In this document: positions 1 through 5,788 of the stretch, one piece after another
Numbering within the stretch: the stretch's first letter is position 1
Layout: every line of letters begins with the position of its first letter
Assembly: GCA_007116195.1 (NCBI GenBank)
Contig: SKIX01000172.1
Span: forward strand, 1-7,461
Reading direction: 5' to 3'
DNA length: 7,461 nucleotides
Source of the DNA: Marinospirillum sp.
GTDB taxonomy: Bacteria; Pseudomonadota; Gammaproteobacteria; Pseudomonadales; Halomonadaceae
Position numbers and translations under genes: made by a program
Notes under the pieces: generated by a model
The model's database searches: none
What the model saw: the letters and a program-made list of their open reading frames with translations, nothing else
What the model was told of the DNA's origin: nothing

Positions 1-1056
1 AATGTGCTGGCGCGCCTGGGTGCTGGGTTTGATATCGTTTCGGTTGGTGAACTAGAGCGAGTACTCGCTGCTGGCGGCGACCCAGCCAAGGTGGTGTTTT
101 CTGGTGTTGGCAAGCAGGCCCATGAGATACGTCGTGCTCTAGAGGTTGGCATCAAGTGCTTTAATGTGGAGTCACTACCTGAGCTGGAGCGTATTGAGTG
201 CCTGGCTGAAGAAATGGCCGTCACTGCACCGGTTTCGATTCGGGTTAATCCTGATGTTGACCCTAAAACTCACCCCTATATTTCGACAGGCCTGAAAGCC
301 AACAAGTTTGGCATCGGCTTCGAGCAGGCACGCCAGGTCTATCGTCAGGCAGCTGAAATGCAACACCTGCAAGTCGTTGGCGTCGATTGCCATATAGGCT
401 CACAAATCACCCAAATTGAGCCTTTTCTTGATGCGCTCGACCGACTACTGGTTCTAATTGACCACTTGCAAGAAGATGGCATCGAACTGCAGCACCTGGA
501 CCTGGGCGGTGGCTTGGGTGTGCGCTACAGCAATGAAACTCCCCCTCTGCCTTCCGCCTATGTTCAAGCACTGCGCGAGCGCCTGGCTGGCCGCGACTTT
601 GAGCTAATCTTTGAGCCAGGCCGCGCCATTGCAGCCAATGCAGGCATCCTGGTGACTCGTGTTGAATACTTAAAAGAAGGCCAAGAAAAACACTTTGCCA
701 TCGTCGATGCAGCGATGAACGACCTGTTGCGACCTGCACTTTATGATGCCTGGCAAGAAATTATTCCTGTTTGCCCCAGGCAAGACGAGGCGACTAAACG
801 CAGTTGGGATGTTGTCGGCCCTGTTTGCGAAACAGGCGATTTTCTCGGCAAGGATCGTGAGCTGGCGCTCAAACCCGGTGACCTTTTGGCTGTTCGCTCT
901 TCGGGTGCTTATGGTTTTGTTATGGCTTCCAACTACAACAGTCGCAACCGTCCTGCAGAAGTCATGGTAGACGGTCAACAGTGGCACCTGGTCCGCCAGC
1001 GTGAAAGCTATGAACAGCAGATGGCTGGCGAGTTCACCCTGCCCAGGGAGGCTTAA
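1..1056 (+). CDS. lysA: Diaminopimelate decarboxylase, 5' end cut by window edge
   Basis: PLP enzyme that decarboxylates meso-diaminopimelate to L-lysine, the last step of the pathway, in the cytoplasm. The reading frame is open from base 1 (Asn-Val-Leu-Ala-Arg), so the GTG at 4 is an internal valine codon and not the start. About 60-65 N-terminal residues, including the PLP-binding lysine, lie off the left edge, judging from the usual length of about 415 residues. Numbered from the GTG at 4, the fragment shows HIGSQ (130-134), the glycine-rich GGGLG (168-172), the PLP-phosphate motif EPGR (204-207), the subunit-interface Cys motif CETGD (275-279) and the C-terminal [14 protein letters not shown] block (301-314). 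These are hallmarks of fold-type III decarboxylases, and the text closely resembles Pseudomonas LysA as I recall it. The stop is followed 5 bases later by dapF, which supports co-transcription. Nothing looks broken in the visible part. Confidence 0.97.
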   Translation, partial: NVLARLGAGFDIVSVGELERVLAAGGDPAKVVFSGVGKQAHEIRRALEVGIKCFNVESLPELERIECLAEEMAVTAPVSIRVNPDVDPKTHPYISTGLKANKFGIGFEQARQVYRQAAEMQHLQVVGVDCHIGSQITQIEPFLDALDRLLVLIDHLQEDGIELQHLDLGGGLGVRYSNETPPLPSAYVQALRERLAGRDFELIFEPGRAIAANAGILVTRVEYLKEGQEKHFAIVDAAMNDLLRPALYDAWQEIIPVCPRQDEATKRSWDVVGPVCETGDFLGKDRELALKPGDLLAVRSSGAYGFVMASNYNSRNRPAEVMVDGQQWHLVRQRESYEQQMAGEFTLPREA

Positions 1057-1061
1057 GCTGC

Positions 1062-1892
1062 ATGCTGCTCCACTTTACCAAAATGCATGGACTAGGCAAT
1101 GACTTCGTCATGGTTGACCTTATCAGCCAAAAGGCCCGTTTAAGAACAGAGCAAATCCGACGCTTAGCCGACCGCCATTTTGGTATTGGCTTTGATCAAC
1201 TGTTGACGGTTGAAGCCCCTTCAACCCCCGACCACGACTTTCGCTACCGTATTTACAATGCGGATGGCTCAGAGGTAGAAAACTGTGGCAATGGTGCACG
1301 CTGCTTTGCCGTTTTTGTACGTGATCGCAAGCTAACCAGCCAATCACTCATTCGCGTCGAAACCCAGGGTGGCTCACTTAGCTTGCAAGTCCATGAAGAT
1401 GGCCAGGTCACAGTCAACATGGGCGTGCCCCGCCTGGAGCCAGCGCAAATTCCTTTTAATGCCAAAGAATTTGCACCGAGTTACCCGGTTCACCTAGCTC
1501 AAGAAGCTGTTCAGCTAGGTGCGGTATCTATGGGCAACCCTCATGCCGTGTTACGTGTTGATAACGTCGATACCGCTGAAGTAGAGCGCCTGGGCCCTCT
1601 TTTGGAAAGCCACCCTGCTTTCCCTAACAGAGTAAATGTGGGCTTTTTGCAAGTACAGTCCAGAACTCAAGGCCGCTTAAGGGTTTATGAGCGAGGCTCT
1701 GGCGAAACGCTAGCCTGTGGTAGTGGTGCCTGCGCAGCTATGGTCAGCGGTTATCTGCAGGGCTGGTTTGATACCTGTGTTGACTTGCAATTACCTGGCG
1801 GGCATTTGCAAATCGAATGGCAGGGAGAAGGCCAGCCGGTCATGATGAAAGGGCCAGCAAAAAAAGTATTTGAAGGGCAAATTTACCTATGA
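1062..1892 (+). CDS. dapF: Diaminopimelate epimerase
   Basis: Cofactor-independent epimerase that turns LL-diaminopimelate into the meso form, the substrate of LysA and a peptidoglycan building block. The 276-residue product has the usual family length. It opens with the signature MHGLGNDF (8-15). The two catalytic cysteines, which act as the acid/base pair in this family, are visible: Cys75 in ENCGNGARC (73-81) and Cys219 in ACGSGACA (218-225). MGNPHAV (157-163) is also typical. The ATG at 1062 is chosen because it begins the conserved start of the family and has AGGGAGG at 1045-1051, ten bases upstream. The gene lies 5 bases after lysA, and its TGA overlaps the ATG of the next gene (ATGA, 1889-1892), so translational coupling is likely. 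Confidence 0.98.
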   Translation: MLLHFTKMHGLGNDFVMVDLISQKARLRTEQIRRLADRHFGIGFDQLLTVEAPSTPDHDFRYRIYNADGSEVENCGNGARCFAVFVRDRKLTSQSLIRVETQGGSLSLQVHEDGQVTVNMGVPRLEPAQIPFNAKEFAPSYPVHLAQEAVQLGAVSMGNPHAVLRVDNVDTAEVERLGPLLESHPAFPNRVNVGFLQVQSRTQGRLRVYERGSGETLACGSGACAAMVSGYLQGWFDTCVDLQLPGGHLQIEWQGEGQPVMMKGPAKKVFEGQIYL

Positions 1893-2554
1893 ACCAGCTC
1901 AATGCCTCAGCAGTCGAGCAGTGGCTGATCGCCAACCCAGACTTTTTTCTTGGGCGTGAGCAGCTACTGAGCAGCCTGCAACTTAACCACGCTTGTGGCG
2001 ATGCCGAGTCTTTACTTACTTATCAGCTCAAATTATTACGTGATCAAGTCAACCAGCAGGAAGAGCGCTACCAGGAACTTCTAGGCAATGCGCGAGACAA
2101 TGAAAAACGCCTGCGTCGTATCGAACGTTTACTGGTTAGCCTGCTGGAAACGCAAACAACCGAAGAACTGGTAACCGTGTTATCAGAACGCCTGAAAGAA
2201 GATTTCCGCTTGCCTTATCTTAAAATCTGGAGCTACACCAACTTAAATAGCCTGCCCAGAGCCCAGGATACTCTAGCTAAAGCTCAGCAGCAGCTATTAG
2301 ACCAACAACAAGCCTGCTGCTTAGAGTTAGATTCAGAGCTGAAAAGCCTTTTAGGGTTCGAGCAACAAAATGCTAACTCGGCCGCTTTGTGCTTGTTGAG
2401 CCATACCCGCCCTCTGGGTTTAATGGTTCTTGCCCACCCTAATCCTGGTCACTTTCGTCACCAGGATACTCGCTTTATTGAATACCTGGGCAGTATCGTT
2501 AGTCGCCTGCTATCAAAGGATCGTCGCTACTTTGATCAGACGCGCTCTGGCTAG
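1889..2554 (+). CDS. DUF484 family protein (GAF-like, YigA type)
   Basis: This 221-residue protein belongs to the DUF484 (YigA) family, whose biochemical role is not established. The N-terminus carries the family pattern in which a short helix is followed by NPDFF (15-19). A charged, coiled-coil-like helical segment (about 45-90) follows, then a GAF-like domain with an [14 protein letters not shown] stretch near the C-terminus. In many gammaproteobacteria this gene sits between dapF and the recombinase gene xerC. Here the dapF side is kept (4-base ATGA overlap), but no xerC follows. AGGG at 1874-1877 could serve as ribosome-binding site, or the gene may be coupled to dapF. Its last 56 bases are also the end of engB on the other strand. 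Family assignment is by position plus the NPDFF motif; function is unknown. Confidence 0.88.
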   Translation: MNQLNASAVEQWLIANPDFFLGREQLLSSLQLNHACGDAESLLTYQLKLLRDQVNQQEERYQELLGNARDNEKRLRRIERLLVSLLETQTTEELVTVLSERLKEDFRLPYLKIWSYTNLNSLPRAQDTLAKAQQQLLDQQQACCLELDSELKSLLGFEQQNANSAALCLLSHTRPLGLMVLAHPNPGHFRHQDTRFIEYLGSIVSRLLSKDRRYFDQTRSG

Positions 2555-3224
2555 GCCAAGCCAACCAAAGATCTAGCTTTTGCCAGGCTTCGCCTTGACC
2601 CTCTCCCTTAAGCGATGAAAACAGCTGAACGCTAAACTCACCCTCCAAAGCTTGCAGCTCCTGCTTAACAGCTAGCAGCTGCTGCTTGGCTGGCCCACGT
2701 TTTAATTTATCTGCTTTGGTTAACAAAACATGTACTGGCAGATTACGTGAACGGGCAACCTCAAGCAGCTGCACATCAAAGTCGGTTAGCGGATGCCGCA
2801 CATCCATCATCATCACCATACCTTGCAAGCACTGGCGCTCGCTAATATAGGCACCCAAATGCTTACCCCATTCACGGCGCATCGCTTCAGGCACCTTGGC
2901 ATAACCATAACCAGGCAGGTCAACCAAGCGACGCTCAGTATCCAGGCTAAAAAAGTTAATCAGCTGCGTGCGGCCCGGTGTTTTACTGGTTCGAGCCAGC
3001 TGATGACTGGTTAAACAGTTAATAGCACTGGACTTTCCTGCATTAGAACGACCGACGAAAGCGATCTCCAAGCCCTCATCTGCCGGGCATTCTTTTAAGG
3101 TAGGCGCTGAAATTAAAAACGCCGCCTGAGCAAAGTGTTTTGGCTGCTGCTGGGGACTAGGACGCTTTTTGGGTTCATAGATAATCGTCTTGGTTGGCTT
3201 CTTTTTTTTACGCTGACGCTGCAT
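2499..3224 (-). CDS. engB: Ribosome biogenesis GTPase EngB (YihA/YsxC)
   Basis: Small TRAFAC-class GTPase that, in studied bacteria, is needed for assembly of the large ribosomal subunit. All G motifs are visible: G1 GRSNAGKS (58-65), G2 region KTPGRTQ (81-87), G3 DLPGYG (102-107), G4 TKAD (169-172) and G5 SSLKG (203-207). The product is 241 residues against about 195-220 usually. The surplus is a Lys/Arg/Gln-rich N-terminal extension (about 1-28) before the conserved AAFLISAP block, plus a short Ser/Asp-rich tail. The start is ATG at 3222-3224: no other Met occurs before the G1 loop, and AGGGG lies about 7 bases upstream. Its 3' end runs 56 bases into the convergent DUF484 gene. I could not pick a convincing -35/-10 pair for it. 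It is divergent from the cytochrome c4 gene. Confidence 0.96.
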   Translation of the reverse strand: MQRQRKKKKPTKTIIYEPKKRPSPQQQPKHFAQAAFLISAPTLKECPADEGLEIAFVGRSNAGKSSAINCLTSHQLARTSKTPGRTQLINFFSLDTERRLVDLPGYGYAKVPEAMRREWGKHLGAYISERQCLQGMVMMMDVRHPLTDFDVQLLEVARSRNLPVHVLLTKADKLKRGPAKQQLLAVKQELQALEGEFSVQLFSSLKGEGQGEAWQKLDLWLAWPSQSASDQSSDDPLIAGD

Positions 3225-3296
3225 GAATAACCCCTGGCGGGTAAATTAAATAGAAGGGATAAGGCAACTAGCATTCCAGTTAGCTCAAGCCTTAGC

Positions 3297-3302
3297 TATA
3301 AT
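3297..3302 (+). promoter_or_regulatory. Likely sigma-70 -10 box for cytochrome c4
   Basis: A perfect TATAAT lies in the only sizeable non-coding stretch on this side of the window. The -35 region is weak: about three of six matches at best, around 3273-3279. Transcription would start near 3309 and give a leader of roughly 124 bases before the cytochrome c4 ATG at 3433. A weak -35 suggests either an activator or a modest promoter. The start site is inferred from spacing only. Confidence 0.6.
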
Positions 3303-3316
3303 GCGGTAACTTTAAG

Positions 3317-3331
3317 GTGATAGTTTATCAC
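3317..3331 (+). promoter_or_regulatory. Perfect 6-3-6 inverted repeat just after the presumed start
   Basis: GTGATA-GTT-TATCAC is a perfect dyad starting about 8 bases downstream of the inferred transcription start. It could be an operator, where a bound protein blocks the polymerase, or a small 5' hairpin in the mRNA. It resembles CRP/FNR-type sites in its half-sites (GTGA…TCAC, TGAT…ATCA). The spacing is one base longer than either standard site, so I do not assign it to those regulators. Confidence 0.45.
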
Positions 3332-3335
3332 TGGA

Positions 3336-3428
3336 CGTCCGTAGGTGCTAAGCACCCTAAGAGCTGGAGTCTTTTGCCAGCCATCGGGCGGCAGCTTTCC
3401 AAAGACTAGCAAATGATGAGAATGGACG
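3336..3428 (+). ncRNA. Possible structured 5' leader (cis-regulatory RNA) of cytochrome c4
   Basis: Pairings found by eye. P1: CGTCCGT (3336-3342) with ATGGACG (3422-3428), seven pairs including one G-U. P1 encloses everything else and covers the TGGA that could act as ribosome-binding site for the ATG at 3433. P2: GGTGC/GCACC (3344-3348, 3352-3356) with a UAA loop. P3: AGTCTTT (3368-3374) with AAAGACT (3401-3407), capped by an inner hairpin TGCC-A-GCC / GGC-GGCA (3375-3393) with an AUCG loop. This is a three-way-junction layout that could hide the start region. A crossing alternative also exists: AGAGCTG (3360-3366) with CAGCTTT (3392-3398). No known riboswitch class is recognised, and no folding or covariation test was possible. 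Confidence 0.4.
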
Positions 3429-3432
3429 AACG

Positions 3433-4044
3433 ATGAAAAAACTACTTTTTGGCTTGACCCTCGCAATCAGCACCCTAAGTTTTGCTCATGCAGGCGACCC
3501 CGTTGCCGGTGAACAAAAAGCAGCCGTTTGTGCCGCCTGTCATGGTGCGACTGGCATCAGTAGCGTTGCCCAGTGGCCCAATCTTGCCGGTCAAGGTGCT
3601 CGTTACCTAACCGAACAAACCATTGATATTCGTGATGGCCGCCGCCCTGTTCCTGAAATGGTGGGTATCGTTGATCATTTAACCGATCAAGATATCCGTG
3701 ATATCGCCGCCTTCTATGAGCGCCAAGCAGCTAATGTAGGCCAAGCCAACGAAGAACTGGCTATGCGTGGCCGTGATCTTTATCGCGCTGGCGATATTGC
3801 TAAGGGCATTCCTGCCTGCGCAGCTTGCCACGCACCCAATGGTAAAGGCAACGCACCCGCTGCCTTCCCTTCAGTATCCGGCCAACACGCCACCTATGCC
3901 ATTAATCAGCTGAAGGCTTTCCGTAGCGGTGAACGCGACAATGATCCTAATGCCATGATGCGCATCATTGCCGAAAAAATGACTGATGCAGAAATTGAAG
4001 CCGTTGCTGAATACATGTACGGCCTGCACGGCACCAACCGTTAA
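3433..4044 (+). CDS. Dihaem cytochrome c4, periplasmic
   Basis: A 203-residue c-type cytochrome with two haem domains, which carries electrons in the periplasm, in related bacteria toward terminal oxidases. The N-terminus is a clear Sec signal (MKKLLFGLTL start, hydrophobic core, AHA then GDP), with cleavage expected after residue 20. Two CAACH haem-binding motifs occur at 33-37 and 129-133, one per domain. Likely axial methionines are Met76 (PEMVGIVDHLTDQDI) and Met175 or 176 (NAMMRIIAEKMTD). The two halves are an internal duplication typical of cytochrome c4, and the length matches the family. The ATG at 3433 is fixed by the signal peptide; its ribosome-binding site is weak (TGGA at 3423-3426, 6 bases upstream). 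Its place between engB and dsbA matches the Pseudomonas arrangement. A terminator follows 11 bases after the stop codon. Confidence 0.96.
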   Translation: MKKLLFGLTLAISTLSFAHAGDPVAGEQKAAVCAACHGATGISSVAQWPNLAGQGARYLTEQTIDIRDGRRPVPEMVGIVDHLTDQDIRDIAAFYERQAANVGQANEELAMRGRDLYRAGDIAKGIPACAACHAPNGKGNAPAAFPSVSGQHATYAINQLKAFRSGERDNDPNAMMRIIAEKMTDAEIEAVAEYMYGLHGTNR

Positions 4045-4055
4045 TAGCCGCCTAT

Positions 4056-4080
4056 AAAAAAGGGGCTTAGGCCCCTTTTT
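4056..4080 (+). terminator. Intrinsic terminator after cytochrome c4
   Basis: GGGGC (4062-4066), loop TTAG, GCCCC (4071-4075), followed by TTTTT, with a matching A-run on the 5' side. It could work in either direction, but only the cytochrome c4 transcript ends here. It lies only 15 bases before the dsbA-like start codon, leaving no room for a separate promoter between them. Confidence 0.92.
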
Positions 4081-4095
4081 GTTTGGAGAAAGCCC

Positions 4096-4707
4096 ATGCT
4101 GTTGATACGTTCCTGCCTGCTTCTGGTGACTTTATTGCTGTCATCCAGCCTGTTGGCAAGTGGTTATAGCACCCTGAATGAGCCTGTGCGTCCTCAGGTT
4201 GCAGCAGACAAGGTTGAAGTAACTTCAATTTTTTCTTACACCTGCCCTTTCTGCTATCAACTAGAACCTCAACTTGAAACCTGGGCTTTAGGGCTAGATG
4301 ACGACGTTGAGCTGGTTTATCTGCCCGCTGCCTTTAATGCCCAATGGGAACATCTGGCACGTGCCTTCTATATAATGGATGCTTTGGATATTAAAGATCA
4401 GGCCCACATGGCGCTTTTTGATCGTATCCATCAAGATCGTGCCAACCTTAACAGTCAGCGTGCTTTGCGCAATTTTTTTGCGGATTTCGGTATTGATGGC
4501 CAAGAAGTAGACCGCCTTTACTCAAGCTTTGGGGTTGAAAGCCAATTAAACCGTGACAAATCTCGCCTAAGAGCTTATCGCATCACAGGGGTTCCAGCAC
4601 TGGTTATTGATGGCCGTTATGTTGTCGATGGTAACTCTGCAGGCAGCCTCAGCAACATGCTGCGTGTTGCAGAAGACTTAATTGAGCAGGTACGTCAACA
4701 GCGCTAA
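4096..4707 (+). CDS. DsbA-family thiol:disulfide enzyme, periplasmic, CPFC active site
   Basis: A 203-residue secreted thioredoxin-fold protein of the DsbA type, which would catalyse disulfide formation or exchange in periplasmic proteins. The N-terminus (about 1-21) is a hydrophobic Sec signal ending in LLA, with cleavage likely before SGYS. The active site is Cys50-Pro-Phe-Cys53 within FSYTCPFCYQLEP (46-58). The cis-proline loop is TGVPAL (164-169), with Val before Pro as in DsbA. The helical insertion between them has normal length. Classical DsbA has CPHC; the Phe in place of His is unusual and should make the protein less oxidising. The start ATG has GGAG at 4085-4088, 7 bases upstream. 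The gene sits directly behind the cytochrome c4 terminator, so expression probably needs read-through or a promoter inside the cytochrome gene. The position matches dsbA of Pseudomonas, but the altered motif leaves the exact role open, so I give no symbol. Confidence 0.9.
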   Translation: MLLIRSCLLLVTLLLSSSLLASGYSTLNEPVRPQVAADKVEVTSIFSYTCPFCYQLEPQLETWALGLDDDVELVYLPAAFNAQWEHLARAFYIMDALDIKDQAHMALFDRIHQDRANLNSQRALRNFFADFGIDGQEVDRLYSSFGVESQLNRDKSRLRAYRITGVPALVIDGRYVVDGNSAGSLSNMLRVAEDLIEQVRQQR

Positions 4708-4748
4708 CAGCGTTTAGCCAGGGTAGACCTTCTGGTTACAGGCTGAAA

Positions 4749-4777
4749 CGGACAAGGCTGCCAGATCCATCTATTAT
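4749..4777 (+). promoter_or_regulatory. Probable sigma-70 promoter of the coiled-coil membrane protein gene
   Basis: CGGACA (4749-4754, four of six -35 matches) and TATTAT (4772-4777, five of six -10 matches) are separated by an ideal 17 bases in the 102-base gap after the dsbA-like gene. Transcription would begin near 4784, about 26 bases before the TTG start. Confidence 0.5.
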
Positions 4778-4782
4778 GGCAG
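4758..4782. promoter_or_regulatory. Inverted repeat overlapping the -10 box, possible operator
   Basis: CTGCCA (4758-4763) and TGGCAG (4777-4782) form a perfect dyad with a 13-base spacer. The right arm abuts the putative -10 hexamer TATTAT and the left arm lies in the spacer, so a bound protein would block the promoter. It is not followed by a T-run, so it is a poor terminator for the upstream gene. Confidence 0.3.
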
Positions 4783-4809
4783 TATCTCATCGACTCAGGA
4801 CGCACGGTA

Positions 4810-5727
4810 TTGACTGTGAATACCTCAGAAGATTTACATGGACAGACATCACGCAACCTTGCTTCGCAACAGAAATCTGTTGAAGATGAAGTCAAGGAAA
4901 GTCGAGCTGCGCGTGAAAAAGAGCGCCTTCTTTGGGAAGAAGAAGAGCGTCAACGTAAAATAGCTGAGCGCGAACAGGCAGAGAAAGAACGCCAGGAAGC
5001 CGAGCGGCGTGGGCTTTATGCCGAACTAGAGGGTATGGATTACGACCTCCTCTCTTTAATTGATTACCCTACAGACCATGAAGTTTTTGCTGCTAAGCGT
5101 GCCCGAACTCTCTGGTTTGTTGCCCTAGGCTCAGCTCTTTTTCTTTTCCTTGCCAGCTTATTAAGCCTAACTAGCCCTTGGGTAGGTGGTATTGCTGGCG
5201 GCATCGCTTTCGTCCTCTGGCTAACGCATGGCGCGGGTATGATGTCTTATTTCCCATCACTAAACCGCTACCCCCAACTGGTTACCCACCGCAAAAAACT
5301 AAAGCGTGAGCTAATCGAATACATACGCAATATTGAAGGCCGGCTAGGTTATATTCACCGCATTTACCCTCTGGTCGAATACAACCCTCGCTTGGGTGCG
5401 CGCCGCTTTAAACGCTTGGCACTTATGTCGCGCGAACACACTCTTTTAGCTAATTTAAAGACCTTGCAAGACACCAAAAACTATCACGAGTTTATGGTTG
5501 AAGCCTTAAAAGGCTACCAAGAGCTACTGCAAAAAGAAAAAGAAGATGCTTTCGTCGCTTCTATGGACTTCGATCCTGATCAGCTGGCTGAAGATGCCAA
5601 GGAGCACGAAGAAGACGCAGCAAGCAGTCCAGAGAAAACTCAAGCGACTGAAAACCCAGAAGCTGCAGCTAGCTCAGAAACCAGCAAACCTGCTGAAACC
5701 CCAACTGAAAATAAAAATTCGCCTTAA
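4810..5727 (+). CDS. Unrecognised membrane protein: coiled coil, two membrane segments, acidic tail
   Basis: I do not recognise this 305-residue product. In order, it has a polar N-terminus (1-24) and a highly charged Glu/Arg/Lys helix (about 25-68), very likely a coiled coil. Two hydrophobic segments follow (about 101-120 and 124-139), split by a short TSPW turn, which suggests a membrane hairpin with both ends in the cytoplasm. Then comes a basic, Tyr-rich helical domain (about 150-245) and a low-complexity acidic Glu/Ala/Ser/Thr/Pro tail (about 253-305). No in-frame ATG exists before the conserved-looking part; the frame is open back only to 4747. TTG at 4810, with AGGA at 4797-4800, is the best start, and GTG at 4816 is an alternative. 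It has its own probable promoter and is followed 61 bases later by the chalcone-isomerase-like gene. A scaffold or envelope role is possible but is only a guess from architecture. Confidence 0.85.
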   Translation: MTVNTSEDLHGQTSRNLASQQKSVEDEVKESRAAREKERLLWEEEERQRKIAEREQAEKERQEAERRGLYAELEGMDYDLLSLIDYPTDHEVFAAKRARTLWFVALGSALFLFLASLLSLTSPWVGGIAGGIAFVLWLTHGAGMMSYFPSLNRYPQLVTHRKKLKRELIEYIRNIEGRLGYIHRIYPLVEYNPRLGARRFKRLALMSREHTLLANLKTLQDTKNYHEFMVEALKGYQELLQKEKEDAFVASMDFDPDQLAEDAKEHEEDAASSPEKTQATENPEAAASSETSKPAETPTENKNSP

Positions 5728-5748
5728 AGCCCTTAGCCTGCTAGCATT

Positions 5749-5767
5749 GCTATACACTAGCTATACA
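5749..5767 (+). repeat. Direct repeat GCTATACA, 11-base period
   Basis: Two copies of GCTATACA (5749-5756 and 5760-5767) are separated by CTA in the short gap before the chalcone-isomerase-like gene. The 11-base period puts both on one face of the helix, so they could bind a regulator. Each also contains TATACA, a passable -10, but I find no matching -35. Chance cannot be excluded. Confidence 0.3.
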
Positions 5768-5788
5768 AATGCTTGCAGGAGTCAGGTT

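Noticed and set aside
4..6. GTG at position 4 as the start of lysA
   Set aside because: The frame is open to base 1, and the PLP-lysine region of the family would be missing; the gene is simply cut by the window edge.
407..987. Minus-strand open frames inside lysA (407-739 and 670-987)
   Set aside because: They lie opposite a well-conserved gene, have no ribosome-binding site or recognisable motif, and look like compositional shadows.
3317..3331. Standard CRP or FNR binding site
   Set aside because: The half-sites are suggestive, but the spacing is one base too long for either consensus, so naming a regulator is not justified.
3225..3432. Spot 42 / ErsA-like small RNA next to engB
   Set aside because: Those RNAs lie near engB in E. 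coli and Pseudomonas, but this gap shows no similarity to the Spot 42 sequence I recall and no terminator hairpin with a T-run. The structure leads straight into the cytochrome c4 start.
4703..4718. GCTAA/TTAGC hairpin at the end of the dsbA-like gene as a terminator
   Set aside because: The stem is only 5 pairs and no T-run follows.
5546..5788. Open frame extending the chalcone-isomerase-like gene 81 codons upstream
   Set aside because: It overlaps the 3' end of the coiled-coil membrane protein gene in another frame and has biased Lys/Gln/Leu composition. It would bury the signal peptide, while the ATG at 5789 has a good ribosome-binding site.
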